A DNA stretch of 64,000 nucleotides from an uncultured Pelagibacteraceae bacterium (GTDB lineage: Bacteria; Pseudomonadota; Alphaproteobacteria; Pelagibacterales; Pelagibacteraceae), in assembly GCA_902516435.1 (NCBI GenBank), contig CABXYF010000001.1:81435-145434 (forward strand). Reading direction: 5' to 3'. A program made the translations under genes and the position numbers. This document shows positions 34,155 through 43,458 of this stretch, piece after piece. Below the pieces are notes generated by a model, which was not told where the DNA came from, did not search any database, and saw nothing but the letters and a program-made list of their open reading frames with translations. Positions within the stretch are counted from its first letter, which is position 1, and the number at the start of each line of letters is the position of its first letter.

Positions 34155-34797
34155 ATCTTAAAATTCTTAAAGTATTTATATAATCAGGTCTTAAAACGTA
34201 AATACCTTTATTACCAATTTTAATCTTACTTAAAATATCTAGGCCATAAATCACTTTCCCAATAGGAGTATACTCTCCTTGATAAATAGGAATTTCTTTT
34301 AAGGTAATAAAGAACTCGCTATCCTCAGTATCAAACTTAGTAGATCGAGCAAGACCTACGCTACCTGCGATAAATTTAAATTCATCACTTATTTCAGATT
34401 TTAATATTCCTAGACCAGATTTTCCACTACCTATTTTCGAATAATCAAGGTTATTAATATTTCCAAATTCAATATCTCCAGCTTGAACAAAAGTTTTTTC
34501 AACTACTTTATAAAATGCAGATCCATCATATTTTTTATTTTCAATCAAATTTTTAAATCTTTTGACTGATTTGGGAGATATATCAGGAAATAATTCAATA
34601 ATTACATCTCCACATTCAATATTCATTACAACAACATTTTCTGGATTAGAAAAATTTATTATATCTAAATTTACCTTTTCTACAAAAAGACATTTATTTT
34701 TTAATATATAAAAAGAAGAAAAAGTAAAAATAGAAAGAACAACTAAAAAGATAAACAGAACCTTCTCAGATTTAGATGCTTTTATTGCCTTAATCAT
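34147..34797 (-). CDS. Membrane-anchored cyclophilin-type peptidyl-prolyl isomerase
   Basis: A 216-residue protein with one N-terminal membrane segment (VLFIFLVVLSIFTFSSFYIL, about 14-33) and a cyclophilin domain from about 52: MNIECGDVIIELFPDISP, KKYDGSAFYKVVEKTFVQAGD, SVGLARSTKFDTEDSEFFITL, and YTPIGKVIYGLDILSKI. It would help fold periplasmic or membrane proteins. The canonical catalytic FHR motif is FYK here, so isomerase activity may be weak. Its ATG overlaps the stop of the upstream metallopeptidase-like gene by 4 bases, and its stop overlaps the convergent beta-oxidation gene by 8 bases. Confidence 0.84.
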   Translation of the reverse strand: MIKAIKASKSEKVLFIFLVVLSIFTFSSFYILKNKCLFVEKVNLDIINFSNPENVVVMNIECGDVIIELFPDISPKSVKRFKNLIENKKYDGSAFYKVVEKTFVQAGDIEFGNINNLDYSKIGSGKSGLGILKSEISDEFKFIAGSVGLARSTKFDTEDSEFFITLKEIPIYQGEYTPIGKVIYGLDILSKIKIGNKGIYVLRPDYINTLRILRSN

Positions 34798-35522
34798 AAA
34801 ATATTTTTATCTATTTTTAAAATTCCCAACTTAATAAAAGTTACTTTTTTTTCTAAAATCTTGTCCTTTTTAATTAATGTCTCTATATTTGTTTTATCCG
34901 TCATCAAAAAAGAGAAGATTTCTGCCATATCTTCAGATGCAATAGATTTTGAATATTCAGTTAAAAAACCGTTAGTATCATTATATAAATCTAAGTTTAA
35001 TCGATCTGAACAAGTTGAGCATTCAGCATATTTGAAATTAACATCATTAAAAGAGGAAAAACGACTTTCATCGAAAATTTCCATATTACTTTTTTGAATC
35101 ATATGGAAAATTTCGTGATGTATCATTCTTTCAAAATATTTTGCATTAAAATTGATATCTAATATTAAGGTTCTTTTTTCAGTATCTGGAATTCCTCCAG
35201 TATTAACTTCTGAAATAAACAAGTCTTCACAAAGAATGATATATTTTAGACTGATTTTGTTTAAGAAAGCAGAATTATAAAAATTAATATTTTTTTGAAT
35301 TATTGGAAATTGATTACTTAAGTTTTTTGGATGGGATTTATTACAGGAAATATTATCATTTACACCAATTTTAAAATTTTTTTTTGAATTTAGGTAACGA
35401 ATATTATTATCATTTTTAAACTTATAAACTTCAAGATTTGGAATTTTTAAAAGATTATAGATTTCATCAGCATTTACATGTGTTATTTGAAAAAATATAA
35501 TAATTAAAAATAAAATTTTCAT
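34794..35522 (-). CDS. Secreted HEXXH zinc metallopeptidase-like protein
   Basis: A 242-residue protein with an N-terminal signal peptide (MKILFLIIIFFQITHVNA) and no match I recognise beyond metallopeptidase motifs. MIHHEIFHMIQ near 134 contains HEIFH, a zinc-binding HEXXH motif, and the downstream ASEDMAEIFSFLM near 202 provides a Glu that could be the third ligand, as in gluzincin-like families. Four Cys residues (two in AECSTCSDR) could form disulfides in the periplasm. It is translationally coupled to a membrane cyclophilin, so a joint role in envelope protein handling is possible. Function is inferred from motifs only. Confidence 0.68.
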   Translation of the reverse strand: MKILFLIIIFFQITHVNADEIYNLLKIPNLEVYKFKNDNNIRYLNSKKNFKIGVNDNISCNKSHPKNLSNQFPIIQKNINFYNSAFLNKISLKYIILCEDLFISEVNTGGIPDTEKRTLILDINFNAKYFERMIHHEIFHMIQKSNMEIFDESRFSSFNDVNFKYAECSTCSDRLNLDLYNDTNGFLTEYSKSIASEDMAEIFSFLMTDKTNIETLIKKDKILEKKVTFIKLGILKIDKNIL

Positions 35523-35575
35523 TAGTTTAGTATAGACGTTTTAGATAAGATCATATTATCTTAGATAATTATAAA

Positions 35576-36535
35576 ATGAAAAAAGAAAAAAATAAGAATC
35601 CCATACAACCAGTAAGTGGAACTAAAGTTCCAAGATTTGCTGGTCCAAGTACGTTTGCAAGACTTCCTGAATTAAGAGATGTTGAAAGTTGTGATGTGGC
35701 GATAGTAGGTATACCATTTGATGCTGGAACTAGTTACCGACCTGGTGCAAGATTTGGACCACAAAGTATTAGACAAGCGTCTAGACATTTAAGAACTAAT
35801 TATCACCCAAGTTATGATGTTGAACCTTTTAAAATTCAACAAGTGGCAGATGCAGGAGATATCTCATGTAATCCTTTTAGTATTGATGAAGCTATAAAAC
35901 AAATTGAAGTAGGTGCCACTGAATTGTTAAATAAAGTTGGTGGTATTATTAGTCTTGGCGGTGATCACACAATTGCTGTACCATTGTTGAGAGCAATTAA
36001 TAAAAAAAATAAAGGTCCAGTATCTTTAGTACATTTTGATGCTCATTTAGATACTTGGGATACTTATTTTGGAGCGCCTTATACTCATGGAACTCCATTT
36101 AGAAGAGCTAGAGAAGAAGGATTATTTTTAGATGATGCCTCAATGCATGTAGGAATTAGAGGGCCACTTTACAGTAGAGATGATATTAAAAACGATGAAA
36201 GTTTTGGTTTCAAAATAATTCATTGTGATGAATTCCAAACTGAGGGAACTGATAAAATAGCTGAAAGAATAAAAAAAAGAGTAGGTAATAATCCTTTATA
36301 CCTTTCAATTGATATAGATGTACTAGATCCAGCTTTTGCTCCAGGTACTGGTACTCCTGAAATAGCAGGTATGACAACCAGGGAGATGGTAAATGTTTTA
36401 AGAGGATTATCAGGTTTAAATCTTGTATCTGCAGATGTTGTTGAGGTTTCTCCTGCATACGATCATGCTGAAGTAACATCATTGGCAGCAGCAACCATAG
36501 TGTATGAATTAACTAATTTGTTTGCAAAAACATAA
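35576..36535 (+). CDS. speB: Agmatinase-family ureohydrolase (SpeB-like)
   Basis: A 319-residue binuclear manganese ureohydrolase. All metal-ligand motifs are present: GGDHT near 128, DAHLDTWD near 152 and SIDIDVLDPAFAPGTGTPE near 243. The N-terminal GIPFDAGTSYRPGARFGPQSIR near 47 matches the agmatinase/guanidinobutyrase branch rather than arginase. It hydrolyses a guanidino compound to an amine and urea. The next gene, an aldehyde dehydrogenase 20 bases downstream, would suit oxidation of an aldehyde formed from the resulting amine. Substrate choice between agmatine, guanidinobutyrate and others cannot be made by eye. Confidence 0.86.
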   Translation: MKKEKNKNPIQPVSGTKVPRFAGPSTFARLPELRDVESCDVAIVGIPFDAGTSYRPGARFGPQSIRQASRHLRTNYHPSYDVEPFKIQQVADAGDISCNPFSIDEAIKQIEVGATELLNKVGGIISLGGDHTIAVPLLRAINKKNKGPVSLVHFDAHLDTWDTYFGAPYTHGTPFRRAREEGLFLDDASMHVGIRGPLYSRDDIKNDESFGFKIIHCDEFQTEGTDKIAERIKKRVGNNPLYLSIDIDVLDPAFAPGTGTPEIAGMTTREMVNVLRGLSGLNLVSADVVEVSPAYDHAEVTSLAAATIVYELTNLFAKT

Positions 36536-36555
36536 GGAAAGGATAGTTTTTTAAT

Positions 36556-37989
36556 ATGTTAGAAAAAAGAAGCTTTTACATTAATGGTTCATGGGTTGAT
36601 CCAAAAGAACAAAAAGATATTGAAGTTATAAATCCAGCTACTGAAAAAGTTTGTGCTGTAATATCATCAGGTAGCAAAGCTGATGTTAATGATGCTGTGT
36701 TAGCTGCTAAAGAGGCTTTTAAAACTTGGGGATATTCTACTAAAGAAGAAAGAATTGCTCTTTTAGAAACTTTTTACACTTTATATAAAAAAAGATGGAA
36801 CGATATTACTGATGCAATAATACAAGAGATGGGAGCTCCAAAAGACTTTGCATCAAAACTTCAAACCGGGACCGGAGCAAGTCACACGAAATCATTCATT
36901 AGATACTTAAAAGAATTTGAATTTGAAAAACCTTTAGGAGATCATGCGAAAAATCAAAGATTATTATATGAACCAAAAGGGGTATGCGCCTTAATAACAC
37001 CGTGGAACTGGCCAATGAATCAGGTTTGTCTTAAAGTTATTCCAGCTTTAGCATCTGGATGCACAATGATATTAAAACCATCAGAATTAGCACCGCTTTC
37101 AGCAATGGTGCTTGCAGAATTAATTGATGAAGCAAAATTTCCAAAAGGTGTTTTTAATTTAGTGAATGGAGACGGGGGGACAACTGGAGACGCATTAACA
37201 AGTCATCCAGACGTAAACATGATTTCCTTTACAGGCTCAACAAGAGCAGGTGCTCTTATATCTCAAAATGCAGCAAAAGATTTTAAAAGAGTAAGCTTAG
37301 AATTAGGTGGCAAAGGAGCAAATATTATTTTTAAAGATGCTGATAAAGAAGCAGTTGAGAGGGGTGCTTTAAGATGTTTTAGAAATTCTGGACAATCCTG
37401 TAATGCTCCTACAAGAATGTTAGTTGAAAAATCTATCTATGATGAAGCAATAGAAAGATTAAAAAAATATGCAAATGAATTTAAAGTGGATGATCCAAAT
37501 AAAGAAGGAGAACATATTGGTCCTGTAATTTCTGATACTCAATTTAATAAAATTCAGAGCTTAATACAGAAAGGTATTGACGAAGGAGCAAAATTAGTTG
37601 CTGGTGGACCAGGAAAACCAGAAGGGTTGTCTAATGGTTATTATGTAAAACCAACAGTGTTCGCTGATGTTAATAATAATATGGAAATTGCTAGAACAGA
37701 AATTTTTGGTCCTGTTTTATCTGTCATCCCATTTGATAGTGAAGAGGAAGCAATAGAAATTGCTAATGATACAGACTATGGTTTAACCAATTATATTCAA
37801 AGCCAAGATCCTGAAAAAGTTAAAAGACTTGCAAGAAAACTTAGATCTGGAATGGTTGATGTTAATGGTGCAGGAATAGCAGTAGATGCTCCTTTCGGAG
37901 GATTTAAACATTCTGGAATTGGAAGAGAAGCTGGAAAAGAGGGATTACTTGAATTTTTGGAAGTTAAATCAGTTGGTGGTTGGAATTAA
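36556..37989 (+). CDS. NAD(P)-dependent aldehyde dehydrogenase
   Basis: A 477-residue ALDH superfamily enzyme. Landmarks are the N-terminal FYINGSWVDPKEQK, TPWNWPMNQVCLKVIPALAS near 150, the cofactor stretch SFTGSTRAG near 223, the general-base Glu in SLELGGKGANI near 248, and the catalytic Cys in NSGQSCNAPTR at about 282; EIFGPVLSV near 381 is also conserved. It oxidises an aldehyde to the acid. It follows the ureohydrolase gene by 20 bases with an AAGGAAAGGA ribosome site, so the two are one operon. The specific aldehyde is unknown. Confidence 0.88.
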   Translation: MLEKRSFYINGSWVDPKEQKDIEVINPATEKVCAVISSGSKADVNDAVLAAKEAFKTWGYSTKEERIALLETFYTLYKKRWNDITDAIIQEMGAPKDFASKLQTGTGASHTKSFIRYLKEFEFEKPLGDHAKNQRLLYEPKGVCALITPWNWPMNQVCLKVIPALASGCTMILKPSELAPLSAMVLAELIDEAKFPKGVFNLVNGDGGTTGDALTSHPDVNMISFTGSTRAGALISQNAAKDFKRVSLELGGKGANIIFKDADKEAVERGALRCFRNSGQSCNAPTRMLVEKSIYDEAIERLKKYANEFKVDDPNKEGEHIGPVISDTQFNKIQSLIQKGIDEGAKLVAGGPGKPEGLSNGYYVKPTVFADVNNNMEIARTEIFGPVLSVIPFDSEEEAIEIANDTDYGLTNYIQSQDPEKVKRLARKLRSGMVDVNGAGIAVDAPFGGFKHSGIGREAGKEGLLEFLEVKSVGGWN

Positions 37990-39185
37990 TTAAAAGAAGA
38001 TTTGTCTTTAATTCCATTGAGTAATTTTAAACATTTCTTTAATTCATCTAGGATAATATATTCATCAATCTTATGAGCTTGTTCAATTGATCCTGGTCCA
38101 CAAACGACTGTGCTTATTCCAATTTCTTGAAACAATCCTGCCTCAGTTCCAAATGATACAACTTGTCTAGAATTATCTCCTGTTAAACTTGAAATCAATT
38201 CACATGCATCTGATTTTGCCTCTCTATCAAAGCCAATAATCTCACCTATAATTTTTTTCTTTATAGATGAGTTAGGATAAATTTTTATCATCTCTGGTAG
38301 TAAAATTTCATTTGCATACTTATCTAATTCTTTATTTAAAAAAATAGCATCCTCTTTGACCACAGGTCTTGTTTCCCAATTAACGTGACATTTGTCTGCA
38401 ATTACATTATGTGCAATTCCACCAAATATCCCTCCTATAGATAAAGTTGAATGAGGAGGATCAAAAATTGAATCTTTCGGTGCTCTTTCTACAAGTCTTT
38501 CTCTTAACTCAATTAATTTATTAACGTACCTTGAAGCATATTCAACTGCACTAACACCTTTATTAGGAGCAGAGCTGTGACCTGCTAGACCCTCAAAATA
38601 TGTGGTGTACTCATAACATCCTTTATGGGCATCAATAATTTTCATATTTGTTGGCTCACCAATAATACAAATCCCATCTGTAATATTTCTTTTTTTTAAT
38701 TCTTCAATAAGTATAGGTGCTCCTTGGCAAGCAGTTTCTTCGTCAAAAGTAAATGAGAAATGAATATCTCTATCAAGATTTGTTTCTGAATAAATTGGAG
38801 CGAATGCTAGAGTACATGCAATGAAACCTTTCATGTCACAAGATCCTCTTCCATACAATTTATTATTTTTAATTGTTGCGATAAAAGGATCTGTTGACCA
38901 TCCTTTAGAAACTGGAACAACATCGGTATGTCCTGAAAAAATTATAGGTTTTTTATTACTGGGATTTTTTGCTTTGATTGTTGAAAACAAATTTACTCTT
39001 TTTTTATCATCATCAAACGTTCTAAAAGAGCTTGCACCAATTTTTTTTAAAATATCATCACAATAATCTATAAGTGAATTATTATCCTCTCCAGAAATTG
39101 TCTTGAAACTAATTAAGTCAGTTAATATTTTAACTGAGTTTTTGAACAAATGTTCTGAATTATTTTCTGTACTCATATTTAACAT
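37986..39185 (-). CDS. argE: M20-family acetylornithine deacetylase-like protein
   Basis: A 399-residue zinc-dependent M20 amidohydrolase, closest in pattern to ArgE. Metal and catalytic motifs are FSGHTDVVPVSKGW near 84, GRGSCDMKGF near 112 and TFDEETACQGAP near 148, with the dimerisation domain between about 180 and 290. It removes an acyl group from N-acylated amino acids such as N-acetylornithine. The Met four codons in (MSTENN) is an alternative start. The 3' end overlaps the convergent aldehyde dehydrogenase by 4 bases. It diverges from csaA with only 18 bases between starts. Because ectoine breakdown also needs an M20-like deacetylase, that role is a weaker alternative. Confidence 0.82.
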   Translation of the reverse strand: MLNMSTENNSEHLFKNSVKILTDLISFKTISGEDNNSLIDYCDDILKKIGASSFRTFDDDKKRVNLFSTIKAKNPSNKKPIIFSGHTDVVPVSKGWSTDPFIATIKNNKLYGRGSCDMKGFIACTLAFAPIYSETNLDRDIHFSFTFDEETACQGAPILIEELKKRNITDGICIIGEPTNMKIIDAHKGCYEYTTYFEGLAGHSSAPNKGVSAVEYASRYVNKLIELRERLVERAPKDSIFDPPHSTLSIGGIFGGIAHNVIADKCHVNWETRPVVKEDAIFLNKELDKYANEILLPEMIKIYPNSSIKKKIIGEIIGFDREAKSDACELISSLTGDNSRQVVSFGTEAGLFQEIGISTVVCGPGSIEQAHKIDEYIILDELKKCLKLLNGIKDKSSFN

Positions 39186-39203
39186 TCATTATATATTAAA
39201 TAT

Positions 39204-39545
39204 ATGAAAGAACAAATTACCTACGATATTTTTGATAAAGTTGATATAAGAATTGGAACTGTAGTTTCAGTGAAAAAAAATGAAAAAGCAAGGAAACCAT
39301 CATTAGTTGTTGAGGTAGATTTTGGAGATGAAATAGGAATTAAACAATCATCTGCTCAAATTACGCATTATTATAATGAAGAAAATCTTAAGGGAAAACA
39401 AGTTATAGGGGTTTGTAATTTTCCTGAAAAAAATATTGCAGGGATAGTTTCACAGGTATTAATTTTAGGATCGATTGATAAAGAAGGAAAAGTAATATTA
39501 GTACATCCATCTCAAAAGTCTGAGAATGGATTACCTGTAGCATAA
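39204..39545 (+). CDS. csaA: CsaA-like tRNA-binding-domain protein
   Basis: A 113-residue protein consisting of one EMAP/CsaA-type tRNA-binding OB domain: FDKVDIRIGTVVSVKKNEKARKPSL-type start (about 10-34), FGDEIGIKQSSAQITHYY near 44, GKQVIGVCNFPEKNIAGIVSQVLILG near 66 and the terminal SENGLPVA. CsaA has been described as a secretion-linked chaperone and tRNA binder; its exact role is unclear. It begins a plus-strand run that continues through LysE-like and aconitase genes with 1 to 2 base gaps. Confidence 0.88.
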   Translation: MKEQITYDIFDKVDIRIGTVVSVKKNEKARKPSLVVEVDFGDEIGIKQSSAQITHYYNEENLKGKQVIGVCNFPEKNIAGIVSQVLILGSIDKEGKVILVHPSQKSENGLPVA

Positions 39546-39547
39546 CA

Positions 39548-40141
39548 ATGCATCCAGAAATCTTATCCATTATATTATTTGGAATAGTTGCCGCTTACAC
39601 ACCAGGACCGAATAATTTCGTAGCATTTTACTCTGGATTTAATTTTGGAATTAAAAGAACTCTTCCCCATATATTTGGAGTTACATTTGGTTTTCCATTT
39701 CTTTTATTATGTATGGCTTTAGGATTGATTAATGTATTTAAACTTTATCCTTTAATTCAAGAAATTTTAAAATATTTAGGAACACTATTTTTAATTTATT
39801 TAGCGTATAAAATCTCATTTTCAGGATCTGTAAGTGGAGAAAATAAAAATAAAAATCCTGTAAAATTTATTGAAACTTTCATTTTTCAGTTCTTAAATCC
39901 AAAAGGTGTAATTGCATCAGTAATTGTTGTTTCAACATACATTGATACAGGTGAGAATTTTGTTAACTATACGACTCAAATAATAATATTAGCTTTCATT
40001 GTTTCGGTCACAAGTATCACTCTGTGGACATTGATGGGTAGATTTTTGAGGAAATTTGCGACAAATCAGAAATTTATTAATTATTTTAATTATGCTATGT
40101 CACTGCTTCTTTTATTAAGCATAATAAGTTTTTATTTATAA
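39548..40141 (+). CDS. LysE/RhtB-family amino acid exporter-like protein
   Basis: A 197-residue integral membrane protein. AAYTPGPNNFVAFYSGFNFG near 16 is the LysE/RhtB signature region, followed by HIFGVTFGFPFLLLCMALG and FLNPKGVIASVIVVSTYI near 117; about six hydrophobic segments are expected. The family exports amino acids or homoserine lactones. It lies two bases after csaA and one base before aconitase, so it is co-transcribed with housekeeping genes. The substrate is unknown. Confidence 0.86.
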   Translation: MHPEILSIILFGIVAAYTPGPNNFVAFYSGFNFGIKRTLPHIFGVTFGFPFLLLCMALGLINVFKLYPLIQEILKYLGTLFLIYLAYKISFSGSVSGENKNKNPVKFIETFIFQFLNPKGVIASVIVVSTYIDTGENFVNYTTQIIILAFIVSVTSITLWTLMGRFLRKFATNQKFINYFNYAMSLLLLLSIISFYL

Positions 40142-40142
40142 T

Positions 40143-42812
40143 ATGACACCCGGAAACAAAGATTCTTACAAATCAATTAAAAAAATTTTAATAGATGGTA
40201 TTGAGTACAAATATTATTCTTTAATTGAAGCTGAAAAAAATGGTTTAGAGGGAATATCTAAATTACCAAAATCTTTAAAAGTATTACTTGAAAATTTACT
40301 AAGATATGAAGATGAATTAAGCGTTACTAAAACTCAAATAGAAGCTTTAAAGGAATGGTTAAAAACAAAAAAATCTAAAACTGAAATAGCTTACAGACCA
40401 GCTAGAGTTCTACTACAGGATTATACTGGAATTCCAGCTGTTGCTGATCTGGCGGCAATGAGAGAAGCTGTAAAAGATAAGAATAAAGATCCAAATACAA
40501 TAAATCCACTATCTTCTGTTGATCTTGTAATTGATCATTCAGTTCAAGTTGATCAATCTGCAAAAGCAGACTCTTTTGAAAATAATGTTGATATAGAATT
40601 TGAGAGAAATGCTGAGAGATATGCGTTTTTAAAATGGGGGCAACAAGCTTTTAATAATTTTAGAATAGTGCCACCAGGAACTGGAATTTGTCATCAAGTA
40701 AATTTAGAATATTTATCTAAAGTAGTTTGGTCAGAGGAATTTAATGGTGATAAATATCTTTTTCCAGATACTTTAGTTGGCACAGATAGTCATACAACTA
40801 TGGTTAATGGACTCTCTGTTTTAGGTTGGGGTGTTGGTGGAATTGAAGCAGAAGCTGGGATGTTAGGTCAACCAATATCAATGTTAATACCGGAAGTGAT
40901 TGGTTTTGAAGTTAAAAATAAAATGCCTGAAGGCACCACTGCAACTGATTTAGTTTTAACAGTTGTTAAAATGTTAAGAGATAAAGGTGTAGTTGGAAAA
41001 TTTGTAGAATTTTATGGAGAGGGATTAAAAAATTTAACTCTTGCAGATAGAGCAACTATAGCAAACATGGCTCCTGAATATGGTGCCACGTGTGGTTTTT
41101 TTCCAATAGATGATGAAACTCTAAAGTATTTAAAATTTTCAGGAAGAGATCAACATACTGTTGAAATAGTAGAAAATTATGCAAAAGAGCAAGGCTTATG
41201 GGCAAGCACTAATATAGAATTTACAGACACAATCACACTAGATATGTCTACGATTGTACCCACCATTTCAGGCCCTAAAAGACCACAAGATAAAGTTTTG
41301 TTAACAGATGCACCAAACTCTTTTAAAAAAGTCTTAGAGGAAGCAACTAATAAGAAAGAAAAATCAATTGCAAAAGTATCTAAATCTGAATTTGAAATAA
41401 AAGATGGTTCTATACTTATTGCAGCAATAACATCTTGCACAAATACCTCTAACCCAAATGTTTTAATTGGTGCAGGATTATTAGCAAAAAAAGCAGTTGA
41501 GTTTGGGTTAGAAGTTAAGCCTTGGGTCAAAACTTCCTTAGCTCCAGGATCACAAGTAGTTACAGATTATTTGGCGAAGGCAGGTTTAAATACTTATTTA
41601 GATAAATTAGGTTTTAATTTAGTTGGTTATGGATGTACTACCTGTATTGGAAATTCAGGACCTTTAGCTGATAATATTGTTGATGCTATCGAAAAAGAGA
41701 ATATTTATGCGGTATCTGTTTTATCTGGTAATAGAAATTTTGAGGGAAGAATTTCTCCACATATCAAAGCAAATTATTTAGCATCACCTCCTTTGGTGGT
41801 TGCTTACGCATTAGCAGGTCACATGGAATTTGATTTATACAAAGATCCCTTAGGAAATGATAAAGATGGAAATGATATTTATTTAAAAGATATATGGCCT
41901 TCAAATGATGAAATTGAAAACACTTTAAAACAATCTTTAAATGCAGAGATGTTTATTAATAGATATTCAAATGTTTCTGGTGGACCAAGTCAATGGCAAA
42001 AAATTAAAACAGATCGTAGCAGTATTTACAATTGGGACAAAGGTTCTACCTATGTAAAAAAACCACCATTTTTTGACTCTTTACCGGATGAGCCAGAGGG
42101 GTTTAAAGAAATAAAAGATGCAAGACCTTTGCTTATATTGGGAGATATGGTTACAACAGACCACATTTCTCCAGCAGGAAGCATTCAAAAAGATAGTCCA
42201 ACAGGAGAGTATTTCATGAAGCATCAAATCTTACCTAAAGATTATAATTCATACGGATCAAGAAGAGGAAACCACGAAGTTATGATGAGGGGAACTTTTG
42301 CTAACATCAGGATAAGAAATGAAATGGCTCCTGGAACAGAAGGTGGATTTACAAAATTATATCCTGAAGAAAAAGTTTTATCAGTTTATGATGCAGTAGT
42401 GGAATATAAAAAAAGAGGTACTGATTTAGTTGTAATTGGTGGCAAAGAATATGGTACCGGCTCTTCAAGGGATTGGGCCGCTAAAGGAACAAAGTTGTTA
42501 GGAATTAAAGCAGTTATTGCAGAAAGCTTTGAAAGAATTCATAGATCTAATTTAATTGGCATGGGTGTTTTACCCTTACAATTTGTAAATGAAGTTAATA
42601 GAAAAAATTTAAATTTAGTTGGTTCAGAATTAATAAGTATTATTGATATTGAAAAAGGAGTTAATCCATCAGATGAGGTGACGGTAGAGATCAAATATGC
42701 ATCAGGTGAAATAAAAAAAGTTAAAACTTTATGCAGAATAGATACTAAAAATGAACTGGAATATTATAAAAACGGTGGAATACTTCAGTATGTTTTAAGG
42801 AATATGATTTAA
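40143..42812 (+). CDS. acnA: Aconitate hydratase A
   Basis: An 889-residue aconitase of the AcnA/IRP type. The three [4Fe-4S] cysteines are visible in AAITSCTNTSNP (near 429) and GYGCTTCIGNSGPL (near 494 and 497). Other hallmarks are DLVIDHSVQVDQ near 125, GTDSHTTMVNGLSVLGWGVGG near 215 and GGKEYGTGSSRDWAAKG near 765, the mobile-domain substrate loop. It interconverts citrate and isocitrate in the TCA cycle in the cytoplasm. Full length for the family. It lies within a tightly packed plus-strand run and is followed after one base by the YfgM-like gene. Confidence 0.95.
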   Translation: MTPGNKDSYKSIKKILIDGIEYKYYSLIEAEKNGLEGISKLPKSLKVLLENLLRYEDELSVTKTQIEALKEWLKTKKSKTEIAYRPARVLLQDYTGIPAVADLAAMREAVKDKNKDPNTINPLSSVDLVIDHSVQVDQSAKADSFENNVDIEFERNAERYAFLKWGQQAFNNFRIVPPGTGICHQVNLEYLSKVVWSEEFNGDKYLFPDTLVGTDSHTTMVNGLSVLGWGVGGIEAEAGMLGQPISMLIPEVIGFEVKNKMPEGTTATDLVLTVVKMLRDKGVVGKFVEFYGEGLKNLTLADRATIANMAPEYGATCGFFPIDDETLKYLKFSGRDQHTVEIVENYAKEQGLWASTNIEFTDTITLDMSTIVPTISGPKRPQDKVLLTDAPNSFKKVLEEATNKKEKSIAKVSKSEFEIKDGSILIAAITSCTNTSNPNVLIGAGLLAKKAVEFGLEVKPWVKTSLAPGSQVVTDYLAKAGLNTYLDKLGFNLVGYGCTTCIGNSGPLADNIVDAIEKENIYAVSVLSGNRNFEGRISPHIKANYLASPPLVVAYALAGHMEFDLYKDPLGNDKDGNDIYLKDIWPSNDEIENTLKQSLNAEMFINRYSNVSGGPSQWQKIKTDRSSIYNWDKGSTYVKKPPFFDSLPDEPEGFKEIKDARPLLILGDMVTTDHISPAGSIQKDSPTGEYFMKHQILPKDYNSYGSRRGNHEVMMRGTFANIRIRNEMAPGTEGGFTKLYPEEKVLSVYDAVVEYKKRGTDLVVIGGKEYGTGSSRDWAAKGTKLLGIKAVIAESFERIHRSNLIGMGVLPLQFVNEVNRKNLNLVGSELISIIDIEKGVNPSDEVTVEIKYASGEIKKVKTLCRIDTKNELEYYKNGGILQYVLRNMI

Positions 42813-42813
42813 T

Positions 42814-43458
42814 ATGGACGAAGAAGTATCAATTATAAATACTAATACTAGAAATGAAAAAATTAAAAATTTTTTTGTTAATAATAAAAATAAAATAATT
42901 TTTGGAGCTATTATATTATTAATAATAATAATTAGTGCTTATGGTTTTGATAGCTATAAATTGAATAAAAAAAAACAAATATCTGATAATTTTAACTCAA
43001 TTACGATTGAATATGAAAAAAATAATAAAGATCAGACAGTTAAAGAATTAACACAAATAATAGAAGAAAAGGATCCAACATATTCTCCATTATCTTTATA
43101 TTTCTTAATTGACAATAAGCTCATTGAAGATGAAAAACAGATAAATGAATATTTTGATGTTTTAATCAATCAAACTTCATTGAATAATGAAATAAAAAAT
43201 TTAGTAATTTACAAAAAAGCATTATTTAATGCAGATAAATCCTCTGAGGGTGATTTATTAAACATGTTAAATCCACTTATTAACTCAAAAAGTGTATGGA
43301 AATCACATGCTTTATATTTGATGGCAGAGTATTTTTACGCAAAAGATCAAAATCAAAAAGCTAAAGAATTTTTCAATCAAATAATCAGTTTAGAAAATTC
43401 AAATTCAGATATAAAGTTAAAGGCACAAAAAAGACTGAATAGAGATTTGAGTGATTAG
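42814..43458 (+). CDS. YfgM-like membrane-anchored TPR protein
   Basis: A 214-residue protein with a single N-terminal membrane segment (IIFGAIILLIIIISAYGFD, about 29-48) followed by a helical TPR-like region, for example WKSHALYLMAEYFYAKDQNQKAKEFFNQII near the end (seen in parts). YfgM in E. coli is a periplasmic Sec-associated chaperone partner whose gene precedes bamB. Here too the next gene is bamB-like and overlaps by 8 bases, which supports the call despite low sequence conservation. Extremely Lys/Asn/Ile rich. Confidence 0.72.
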   Translation: MDEEVSIINTNTRNEKIKNFFVNNKNKIIFGAIILLIIIISAYGFDSYKLNKKKQISDNFNSITIEYEKNNKDQTVKELTQIIEEKDPTYSPLSLYFLIDNKLIEDEKQINEYFDVLINQTSLNNEIKNLVIYKKALFNADKSSEGDLLNMLNPLINSKSVWKSHALYLMAEYFYAKDQNQKAKEFFNQIISLENSNSDIKLKAQKRLNRDLSD

